This document shows positions 16,344 through 23,778 of a stretch of 42,128 nucleotides of DNA, piece by piece. Under the pieces are notes generated by a model. It was not told where the DNA came from and made no database searches. It was given only the letters and a program-made list of their open reading frames with translations. Position 1 is the stretch's first letter. Each line of letters opens with the position of its first letter. Source of the DNA: Pirellulaceae bacterium (GTDB taxonomy: Bacteria; Planctomycetota; Planctomycetia; Pirellulales; Pirellulaceae); the NCBI GenBank assembly GCA_030748485.1, contig JASMLW010000119.1, positions 1 to 42,128 on the forward strand. Direction: 5' to 3'. A program made the position numbers and the translations under genes.

Positions 16344-18983
16344 TTACCTACCACTCTTGAATAGCTCGGGCGACGACGATCGAGATCCGCTCGGTTGGCG
16401 CGTCGGTGACGACGTTGGGCGAGTCGGAGCTGTGCGGGCTGGTCGACCTGACGTAACACCGCCATTGATCACCTGCTGCAACATCTGCTCAAGCGCCGGG
16501 TTGGTCACCGCGATTACTTGCAGCGAGCGTTCATTGCGCGAGTCGATGAGCAACGCAAGTCGTTCCACCTCCTGAAACAACTGATCGGGAGCGGTCACGA
16601 TCAGCGAGTTGCTCGGTTCGTGGACGGCGATCGTCATCCGCGGCTCGAGATTCTGGGCGGATTGCGCGGACGACGCCCTCTTGGGCTCGGACTTGCGCGG
16701 CTCGCCTGACCGGTCAGCCTTCGAGTTGGACTCACCCTTGCTCTGCTCGCGGTCGTCATTGCGATCTCTCGATTCGCTCTGCGGCTGCGACGTTCGGGAT
16801 TGGCCTGGCTGTCGGCCGGACGATCCCCGCGACTGACCTCCGGCTTGAGACGCCGCCCCCGAACCACCGTAGACACGACCCGCATAGGCGTCGCGAATCG
16901 CGGTCGCCACTTCGCTGGCTTTGGTGTTTTTCAACTCGATTAAGTGCGACGCACCGTACGTTTCGACCGTCGTGATGCTGGTGTCTTTGTCGAGGATCTT
17001 CAGGTAGTTTTCGATCTTCTCAATGTCGGCCGCCGTCCCCTGGGCGATCAGGCGGTTGAGTCGAGAGTCGGCGACGACCGTAATCGACCCGGCGGTCAGT
17101 GTGGTCGTTCCATCGCGTGAAGTCACCAGGCTACCGAACAAGACTCTCGATCCCGATTCAACGAAACCGTTGACCAACGATCCGGCCTCGCCTTCCCGCG
17201 CCGAATCGCCGCCGTCCAGCAACTCAGCCAGTAACCGCAACGCGTCGTGCGGCTTGGTGTATTTGAGATAGAACGAAACGGGCGGGGACGGTATCGCTTC
17301 CAGCGGTCCGGCGATCGCACCCAAATGTTGTTCGAAACGATCCAAAGCTCCCGTGTCGTCCGATTGCAGCAGCAGTCCCCGCGCGGTGAACTGGCAACGA
17401 ATCGCCGGCGCGTCGGCTCCGAATGTCTTCGAGAGGATGCGGCCGCTCGTCGCCGCGGGCTGCCGCGCGGGTGTGACAGTCAGCTTCGACCCCGGCGGCT
17501 GGGCGTGCACGACGCGCTCGGTGTGCACCGGTTCTTCATCGACGGCGGACTGGTAGAAGATGATCGGATTCGGGCCTCGCCAAAACTTCGCCGCGGTCTC
17601 GAGCGTGCGCATTCCCCGCTCGCCTCGCAACGGCAGCAAGCGAACCTGCTCCTTGCCTCCGACGGCGCTGGTCGCGTCAAGTCCGCTGACGATTTCCTTG
17701 ATCTGGTCAATGTGATGACGTTTGCCGCGGACGAAGAGGCGTCGAGCGCCCGGGTCCGCGTCGATCTTCGGGGCGTCGGGATCGATATCTTCGGGGTCCG
17801 TGAAGATGTCCGGCAGGTCGAGCATCTCTTCGAGCAGGCTGATGGCGAAATACGGATCGACCGTCTTGAGCGGAATCACTTCGAACTCGGCGTCGGCGGC
17901 TTGCAACTGGGCGACTGTCTGCTCGATCTCCGCCTGCACATCCTTCGGCGCCAGCGCCACGATCGTCCCGGCCATCTCGTCCATCGACAGCCGCACGTCT
18001 TTTTCGGCGAGCAGCGTTAGCAACACGTTGTAGACAATTTCGACATTGCCGCCCTTGATCACATGCGACCGCAGCTCGGCTTCGCCCGCGGTGAGACTGG
18101 CAGCGGCTTTGTCGAGCGCCGCGACTAGACCTTCGATGACCTTCACCTTGTCTTCGACGCCAGTGACGTAGATGTTCTTTCCTTTTAAGTCGGCCGAGAT
18201 GCTGACGTCGATCCCGATCATCTCACCGGTCGCCAGACCCAAGTGAGGTCGCGCGACTACGAGAATGTCTTCGGCGTCGACGTGTTGCAGAGCGAAATTC
18301 TTGACCACCGTGCCGTTGTTCAGCGTCCGCGGCTCGAACGCATCCAGTATCGACTGCACGCTGCGCAACTTCGCAGACGTATCGGTGATCATCAGCCGAT
18401 TCGTCTTGCTGAACACGATTGGCTTGGTCATCAGATTCAGGGGCGACAGCTCTTCGACCGCCTCTTCCGCTTTCAATTCTCCGAGCAGAAAGATGCACTT
18501 CACAACATCGTGATCGTTGATCTTCTCGAGCTGTGCGACCGACACCAGCTTCGCCAGCGCGTCCAGTTGTTGGCCGCTGCGAGGGTCGGAGAGATTGATC
18601 ACCGAGAGCATCTTGCCACTGCGAACAATCGTGAATCCTTGCGGCAACAGGAACAGGTTGACGCGCGCGATCGCCTCGTCCGGCGAAAACCCATTGGGAT
18701 CTGAGTAGGTGAACGTTCCCGTGGGCAACTCGCCGACGTGCAAGGCCGAATCCGTTTCGGCGGCCAACCACCTGATCACGTCGCGCCACGAAGCTCCGTC
18801 AAATGAAAACATCAGCGGCTTCTCAGCCGGCTCGGCCCCAGGTTGAGGCGAGGCGGGAGCCGGTTCGGGGTCTTGGGCGTCGACCACCGGACAAAGCAAC
18901 AGACCGATGAGAAGTACGAGAACGAGTCGCTGGCAATGCACATGCACCGTAGTCGGCTCCACGAAAATGGTTTCGCAATTCAC
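16344..18983 (-). CDS. Secretin N-domain (N0/N1-like) repeat protein without a recognisable secretin pore domain
   Basis: 879 residues from a GTG at 18983. Another GTG at 18947, preceded by GGAG, would remove 12 residues and also leave a clean signal peptide (LVLVLLIGLLLCPVVDAQ). Residues about 57-130 look like an N0/STN domain (FDGASWRDVIRWLAAET). Several N1-type units follow with the usual pattern of a beta strand, a helix and NRLxITD/RLNRLIAQG: about 155-215, 225-292, 305-365, 370-437, 565-668 and 680-815. The last is split by a Ser/Gly/Arg/Gln-rich stretch at 705-780. In type II/III secretins such domains lead to a C-terminal pore domain; here the protein ends in a Ser/Pro/Arg tail instead. 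No other secretion-system gene is nearby. It heads the operon with the EF-hand protein. Confidence 0.85.
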   Translation of the reverse strand: MNCETIFVEPTTVHVHCQRLVLVLLIGLLLCPVVDAQDPEPAPASPQPGAEPAEKPLMFSFDGASWRDVIRWLAAETDSALHVGELPTGTFTYSDPNGFSPDEAIARVNLFLLPQGFTIVRSGKMLSVINLSDPRSGQQLDALAKLVSVAQLEKINDHDVVKCIFLLGELKAEEAVEELSPLNLMTKPIVFSKTNRLMITDTSAKLRSVQSILDAFEPRTLNNGTVVKNFALQHVDAEDILVVARPHLGLATGEMIGIDVSISADLKGKNIYVTGVEDKVKVIEGLVAALDKAAASLTAGEAELRSHVIKGGNVEIVYNVLLTLLAEKDVRLSMDEMAGTIVALAPKDVQAEIEQTVAQLQAADAEFEVIPLKTVDPYFAISLLEEMLDLPDIFTDPEDIDPDAPKIDADPGARRLFVRGKRHHIDQIKEIVSGLDATSAVGGKEQVRLLPLRGERGMRTLETAAKFWRGPNPIIFYQSAVDEEPVHTERVVHAQPPGSKLTVTPARQPAATSGRILSKTFGADAPAIRCQFTARGLLLQSDDTGALDRFEQHLGAIAGPLEAIPSPPVSFYLKYTKPHDALRLLAELLDGGDSAREGEAGSLVNGFVESGSRVLFGSLVTSRDGTTTLTAGSITVVADSRLNRLIAQGTAADIEKIENYLKILDKDTSITTVETYGASHLIELKNTKASEVATAIRDAYAGRVYGGSGAASQAGGQSRGSSGRQPGQSRTSQPQSESRDRNDDREQSKGESNSKADRSGEPRKSEPKRASSAQSAQNLEPRMTIAVHEPSNSLIVTAPDQLFQEVERLALLIDSRNERSLQVIAVTNPALEQMLQQVINGGVTSGRPARTAPTRPTSSPTRQPSGSRSSSPELFKSGR

Positions 18984-19574
18984 GGGAGGTACTCGCTGAG
19001 CAACTGGAGCGCCGCGCGCGTTCGGACGGCTAGTCGTAGTCGATCTATTTCGAATGGAGTCGGGCGGGACAACTCGGCGTAGTCGGTTGGGCGTGGTGGG
19101 TTGGGCTGTGCGCCCAGGCGTGGCGGGTGTGGTGGCCGTTCCCGCGAACTCTAGCCTACCTAAAGCCCTCCAGACTGCAAAAGCCGAATATCCTCCGAGG
19201 CCATATTTGCCAGGAGTTTTCGGAAATGAACGGCAAATCTCATGCTCCGGCGTCGGTGGAGGTAGAGATTTGCGCCAGCTGTTTAAACACTGGCGAAGTC
19301 ACAGGGTGGCGAATCAGAGTGTATCGAATGGTATCCGCGCTATGTCGCGCGCTAAGCGAGAAGGTAGCCCAAATCCAGGTTGGCGAATGCCTCTGCCCCT
19401 CTCGGAGAAGGCTGCGAGCAAGTTGGCTCACTCGGGATGCATCAAGTCATTGCCCTCGACGCATTCGGCGTTCCGCTCCTCCGGCACTCTTGATACACAC
19501 TCGTTACGAATCAGAATCGACGATTCGTATAACATGCAACTGCCGGCCCGCTCAGCAAGTCGAGGAGTCTCCGC
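18984..19574. promoter_or_regulatory. 591-nt divergent intergenic region
   Basis: This separates the leftward secretin-like operon from the rightward small-protein/desaturase operon and should hold both promoters. Near the right end an inverted pair CGAATC...GATTCG (about 19506-19528) precedes TATAAC, which could be an operator next to a -10-like box. The -35 match is poor. No convincing gene is found in the rest. Confidence 0.35.
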
Positions 19575-19904
19575 ATGCAAGCGAATTTCCCTTTAAAGAT
19601 CGCGGCGATCGCAAGTTCGATGATTCTAGCGGCTGTATTCGTCTGTTACCGGGCGGGCGCATTGGAGTGGCGCGGCGGATCGGACGCTCCCGCGGAAGCC
19701 GGCGCCCCGCCATCTGACGATGAGATGTTTGGCAGCACCAAGTCGGCCGCCGTGTTCGAAATCGAAACGCCGGCGCCCGGTGAGCCGCCGGGGCCCGCGA
19801 CCTCGACGTCACCCAACGAATCGGTCATCATCGGCGGCACGAAGTCGCTCCAGATGCTGCCGACTCCTTCGCCTCAAGCGAGCAATCCCTCCAAAGGCAA
19901 GTAG
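19575..19904 (+). CDS. Small membrane-anchored protein of unknown function upstream of the desaturase
   Basis: 109 residues. GAGGAG lies 7 nt before the ATG, one of the best ribosome sites in the window. Residues about 8-26 form a hydrophobic anchor or signal. The remainder is Pro/Ser/Ala-rich and holds two similar short motifs: MFGSTKSAAVFE near 53 and IIGGTKSLQML near 88. Such paired FGSTKS-type motifs occur in small planctomycete proteins, but I cannot name a family. The gap to the sterol desaturase gene is 10 nt, implying co-translation and perhaps a partner role in the same membrane. Confidence 0.75.
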   Translation: MQANFPLKIAAIASSMILAAVFVCYRAGALEWRGGSDAPAEAGAPPSDDEMFGSTKSAAVFEIETPAPGEPPGPATSTSPNESVIIGGTKSLQMLPTPSPQASNPSKGK

Positions 19905-19914
19905 GGTTGGCGCC

Positions 19915-20733
19915 ATGTACGTGTTGTGGTTGTTGCTCTACACGGTGGCGAGTTTCGTATTTCTGATCGTCGTGTTTCGGCCGCTGGAGCTGCTGTTTCC
20001 GGCCAAACCGAAACAGCCGTTCTTCCGTCCGGCGTGGTGGCTTGACGCCTGTTTCTTCGCCGGACAGTACTTGCTCTGGACCGGGCTCGTGATGGGAGCC
20101 TTGTTCTATTTTCGCCAATGGCTGGACGGGGTTGTTCCTTCCGATTTTCGCGCAGCAGTCGCCGCTCAGCCGCTCTGGCTGCAGATTGTCGAAGTGGTCG
20201 TCTTGAGCGACGTGTTGGTCTATTGGGGGCACCGGCTGCAGCATCGCGTTGGATTTCTGTGGCGTTTCCACAAGGTGCATCACAGCGCCGAGCATCTCGA
20301 CTGGTTAGCCGCTCACCGCGAGCATCCTTTGGACACGATCTATACGGTCGGCCTGGTGAATCTGCCGGCGTTCGTATTGGGGTTTCCGCTGGAAACACTG
20401 GCCGGCCTCATTGCCTTTCGCGGTCTCTGGGCGATCTACATTCACTCCAACGTGCGCCTGCCGCTTGGCCCAATTCGCGCTTTGGTCGGCGCACCCGAAC
20501 TGCACCACTGGCACCACGACCTCGATCGCGACGCCGGCAACTACGCCAACGTCTCGCCGCTGATGGATATCATCTTCGGCACGTATCGATGTCCCGACCA
20601 CGAGCCGGCGAAGTTCGGCGTTGTCGAGCCGACGCCGAATTCCTACGTCGGGCACCTGGTCGAACCGGTCTTGCCATTCAGCCCGTCGATCGGACAGGCT
20701 CCGACATCTGGGGACAAGAGTTCGCCAAGCTGA
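19915..20733 (+). CDS. Sterol desaturase / fatty acid hydroxylase family di-iron membrane enzyme
   Basis: 272 residues from the ATG at 19915 (AGGG 8 nt upstream); the open frame further upstream belongs to the preceding gene's region. Histidine clusters of the non-heme di-iron hydroxylase superfamily are complete: HRLQH (106-110), HKVHH (119-123), H135/H137 in AHREH, and HHWHHD (197-202). Four hydrophobic segments surround them. Members use oxygen to hydroxylate or desaturate sterols, carotenoids or acyl chains at the cytoplasmic membrane; the substrate is not predictable. It is second in an operon with the small anchored protein. The last residues are Ser/Pro-rich. Confidence 0.92.
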   Translation: MYVLWLLLYTVASFVFLIVVFRPLELLFPAKPKQPFFRPAWWLDACFFAGQYLLWTGLVMGALFYFRQWLDGVVPSDFRAAVAAQPLWLQIVEVVVLSDVLVYWGHRLQHRVGFLWRFHKVHHSAEHLDWLAAHREHPLDTIYTVGLVNLPAFVLGFPLETLAGLIAFRGLWAIYIHSNVRLPLGPIRALVGAPELHHWHHDLDRDAGNYANVSPLMDIIFGTYRCPDHEPAKFGVVEPTPNSYVGHLVEPVLPFSPSIGQAPTSGDKSSPS

Positions 20734-20792
20734 CGCGCCCCAGCAGAAGCAGCGACGCCCGCTGAGCGCGAGTCCGGTGGCCGGCCCAGGGA

Positions 20793-20909
20793 CTCGCCCG
20801 CCTTTCTTTGCCCCGAAGGCCCGAAGGGGCCGCAACATGATAGCCCAGGGCAGAGCGCAGCGCCGCCCTGGGTACAGAATCCCCCGACCCCGTCGCCCTG
20901 AAAGGGCAG
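20793..20909 (+). repeat. Dispersed repeat family, copy 2
   Basis: About 117 nt: TCGCCCGCCTTTCTTTG, then CCCCGAAGGCCCGAAGG, CCCAGGGCAGAGCGC, CGCCGCCCTGGGTA and CGTCGCCCTGAAAGGGC. It is nearly identical to copy 3 (23183-23312) and shares its core with copies 1 and 4. Several internal complementary blocks (CCCAGGGC with GCCCTGGG; GCCCTGAAAGGGC) predict stable hairpins. It lies in the 324-nt gap between the desaturase and the next gene, which otherwise holds nothing recognisable. Confidence 0.85.
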
Positions 20910-21057
20910 ACGCTAGTTGAGACGCTGCGGCGAGCCGAAGTAGGATGCATCTTCGAGCGAGTCCCACTTGGAACATCGCAACCCTCTGTGGCCCTTTCGC
21001 GCAACTCCCGACCGCGAAGTATTGCGACTGTAGAGTTCTGGCAACAGGAACAATTCG

Positions 21058-23112
21058 ATGGCGCTTGAACGAAACAACCAAGCCAGAACGTTGTTTCTCT
21101 TGCTGGTTGCTCTGTGCTCAATTCTCGCCGCTCGAACATTGTGGGTCGCGTCACGAACGGAAGCTGGACTAGAGGTCCTCGCCGAACATTGGCGGCGTCC
21201 TACGATTGGCGTGTTTTCGCCGCACAAACCACTTGCCGAACGGTCGCCTTCGCGCCAAGCCAAGTTTTGGATCAATGAAGTCGACCGTCTGATCCCGAAG
21301 TACAGGCGCGGCCAGGAACTGGCGATGGGCGCCGCGATGGTTCTCCACGATCCAGATGACAGCGTGAATCCGCGAGTGAGATCGGAGTATCTGCGGCAAG
21401 ACACCGAGTTTTGGAATCTTGCGGATCAACGTTGTCTGCAACACGCGGCGTACGCGACGCAATTCGGCTCATCCAACGTGAGCTCGTGGCGTCTCCGGGC
21501 CATGCTGCTCTTCTATGAACCGAGCACGATGGTTGACGGAAAGAGGGTCAGGTCGCCGAACTGGTATTCCATTCTCCAAGAGTGCAAAAGAAACGACAAA
21601 GAAAATGGGCAGTACGACTACCTGGCGGCGCTACATTTCTGGGAGACCAGTGCACGATACGACTATGAAACCGACACTCTAGTGATTCACGACCTTGAGC
21701 GATTTGAGCGTGGCAATACGTGCTTCCAGGACGGCTTGGGGAAAACGATCGTGGCGACCGACATTCACCATCTCATGTCCGCTGCTGCGGCGCTGGTCGG
21801 AAAGAGCGTGTTGCCGGCACGGGAGCATGAAAGGGCTGTCAGAAACTGCGTTCCAGAACTCTCCTACGCACTGCCGCGTCTGCTCGCGATGTGGCGAGGC
21901 AATCAGGCGAAGCGGCTGGAAAAACGAGGAGATGTTCGAGAGGCGATGCGAGTTCACCGTCAAACCCTGCACTTTGTCGAACAGTTTGCTCGCGGGAATG
22001 GCATGGCTGACGTTCTCTTCCGATCGATCGGCCGCAGAAATGCCGCATCTTCGATCAGGAAACTCGCCCAGGAACATGGTGACTTGTTTCCATCAGTCGA
22101 CCAACGTGAGCTAACAGCGATCATCCACATGGAAGTGCTCAACGCACGACTCTACCGCATTGCGGAAGGCAAGATCTACAAGACTCGTCCTACTGGATCG
22201 ACCGCCGTGTTGAACTCGACTGTCGCTGGATACGTGTTGCCCGAGTCCGCGTTGACTTTGTTGGCAATTGTCATCTTGGGCGTCGCGACTGCGCGAGTTT
22301 TCGGCGTCAGCACTCCACCAACGATAGGCGCTCTGGGAGCGATCGTGACCATGTCGGCGGCATTGAGCATCTCGTTCGTCGTGTTCGGATTCGCACCCGC
22401 GGAGATCGTCAATGAGGAACAGCAGGCATGGTCTTTTACGTTGCTGATCGTCTGTTCTCCGATCCTTTTGCTTGCCATCGGGGCATGGTTCTGGTTTCGC
22501 AGGTCGAGGTTTAGGTGGGGGCTGCGATCATTGTTCCTACTCATGATTGCAATTGGTTTGGCATTGGCGGCCTGGAGGGTAATCGATCCGAAACAGGAAG
22601 CATTCGACACCATGCCTTTTAGGCTGTCCGTGCCTGACGTTCGCATGAGTCAATTGGAGAAACAGCTGTCAGTCGAGCTGACTTATCGAACGCTCTACCA
22701 GCATCCGTGGATTCACGCGCTGCTTCAATGGGCCGCGTACCATGGCCCGATTTCAGCCGTATTGTTCTGGACAGTTCTCGCCACCGTATTCACGGGAATG
22801 AAGTTGCGGCGGAATTATGACGTTGACGATCGACCTGTTGCGATGAGAGATCAAATCGCGAATCTGTTGTCGTCGACTTCACGGCCCGCAGCGGCGATAG
22901 GACTCGTCGTCCTCTGTGCGTACTTCATTCTTGCCGTGAGCGCCGTCCGCGACTTCGACGCGAAGTTTCAATGGCGAATGGCTGAGCTCCGTCACGCGGA
23001 AGCCTATTGGTCGCAACTGGAATTGGAGATGGAACACGCGCAGGCAGACGATCAACAAATGAAGAGGCTCTCGAAGAGTGTTGACGCTGAGATGGAGCGA
23101 CTGGAGCGCTGA
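21058..23112 (+). CDS. Polytopic membrane protein of unknown function with planctomycete-type RFRWGLRSLFLL motif
   Basis: 684 residues; AGGA lies 8 nt before the ATG. One membrane segment is at about 10-28, followed by about 350 residues of soluble, mostly helical, charged sequence. Then come hydrophobic segments at about 394-416, 421-443, 458-480, 489-507, 560-579 and 610-630. The stretch RFRWGLRSLFLLMIAIGLAL (485-504) has the basic-patch-plus-helix form (FxLRTLLLL-like) recurring in planctomycete membrane proteins. The final 50 residues are strongly charged and helical, perhaps a coiled coil. I recognise no enzyme motif. The base composition is less GC-biased than its neighbours. Both flanking gaps carry the dispersed repeat. 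Confidence 0.82.
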   Translation: MALERNNQARTLFLLLVALCSILAARTLWVASRTEAGLEVLAEHWRRPTIGVFSPHKPLAERSPSRQAKFWINEVDRLIPKYRRGQELAMGAAMVLHDPDDSVNPRVRSEYLRQDTEFWNLADQRCLQHAAYATQFGSSNVSSWRLRAMLLFYEPSTMVDGKRVRSPNWYSILQECKRNDKENGQYDYLAALHFWETSARYDYETDTLVIHDLERFERGNTCFQDGLGKTIVATDIHHLMSAAAALVGKSVLPAREHERAVRNCVPELSYALPRLLAMWRGNQAKRLEKRGDVREAMRVHRQTLHFVEQFARGNGMADVLFRSIGRRNAASSIRKLAQEHGDLFPSVDQRELTAIIHMEVLNARLYRIAEGKIYKTRPTGSTAVLNSTVAGYVLPESALTLLAIVILGVATARVFGVSTPPTIGALGAIVTMSAALSISFVVFGFAPAEIVNEEQQAWSFTLLIVCSPILLLAIGAWFWFRRSRFRWGLRSLFLLMIAIGLALAAWRVIDPKQEAFDTMPFRLSVPDVRMSQLEKQLSVELTYRTLYQHPWIHALLQWAAYHGPISAVLFWTVLATVFTGMKLRRNYDVDDRPVAMRDQIANLLSSTSRPAAAIGLVVLCAYFILAVSAVRDFDAKFQWRMAELRHAEAYWSQLELEMEHAQADDQQMKRLSKSVDAEMERLER

Positions 23113-23182
23113 TCGTGTGAACGCATGATTGACATTCCGGAAAAAGTCGCGGGGTAGCAATCTAGGATCGCCAAAGAACTGC

Positions 23183-23312
23183 TCGCCCGCCTTTCTTTGC
23201 CCCGAAGGCCCGCAGGGGCCGCAACATGTCAGCCCAGGGCAGAGCGCAGCGGCATAGCCGCGAAGCGCCGCCCTGGGTAGGGAATCCCCGACCCCGTCGC
23301 CCTGAAAGGGCA
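23183..23312 (+). repeat. Dispersed repeat family, copy 3
   Basis: About 130 nt, with the same order of blocks as copy 2 plus an extra GGCATAGCCGCGAA segment that is also partly present in copy 1. It faces copy 4 in inverted orientation about 128 nt away. No credible gene lies between them. Confidence 0.85.
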
Positions 23313-23440
23313 CAATATTGCCGATCCCCAACAAACCGTTCATCGAATTCGACGGCGCGTGCCGCGTGTGCAACGCCCGTAGTTCTTCCTGAAACGTCAT
23401 CCCAACGATTGTGGCATCGCGTTGGCGCTCTCTGTTGTGG

Positions 23441-23553
23441 CGCCCTTTCAGGGCTGATGGGTCTTCATCGATCGGTAACCCAGGGCGGCGCTGCGCGGCT
23501 GCGCCGCTGCGCTCTGCCCTGGGCTATCATGTGATTGCCCCTTCGGGGCGGGA
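23441..23553 (-). repeat. Dispersed repeat family, copy 4 (inverted)
   Basis: On the minus strand it reads the family blocks CCCGCCCCGAAGGGGC, ATGATAGCCCAGGGCAGAG, CGCCGCCCTGGGTT and CCCTGAAAGGGCG. With copy 3 it forms a head-to-head pair just downstream of tRNA-Lys, an arrangement like paired REP sequences (BIMEs). Confidence 0.82.
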
Positions 23554-23566
23554 AGACTTGTGTGAG

Positions 23567-23639
<73 letters not shown>

Positions 23640-23778
23640 AATTGGGCCGTTTGCCAAGATCGAACTGCGCTCGACTGAAGCTGGCCCGTTGCCGTTGGTC
23701 GCTGGAATTAAACGAGTTACACCCCCAACATCCAACGCGCAAACAAGCCGACCAGTGTCCGCCCGAGCGGCTTACCTG

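Noticed and set aside
16344-18983. Type II secretion or type IV pilus secretin (GspD/PilQ)
   Set aside because: Only N-domains are visible; the C-terminal pore region is replaced by a low-complexity tail and no companion secretion genes are present.
19127-19717. Open frame of 196 codons across the divergent intergenic region
   Set aside because: It overlaps the well-supported small gene at 19575 in another frame, has no ribosome site, and its sequence shows no domain or plausible composition.
23313-23400. Minus-strand start MTFQEELRALHTRH between the two facing dispersed repeats
   Set aside because: It looks protein-like for about 25 residues but then runs straight into the repeat and antisense of the membrane-protein gene. 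At most a remnant of a gene; not enough to annotate.
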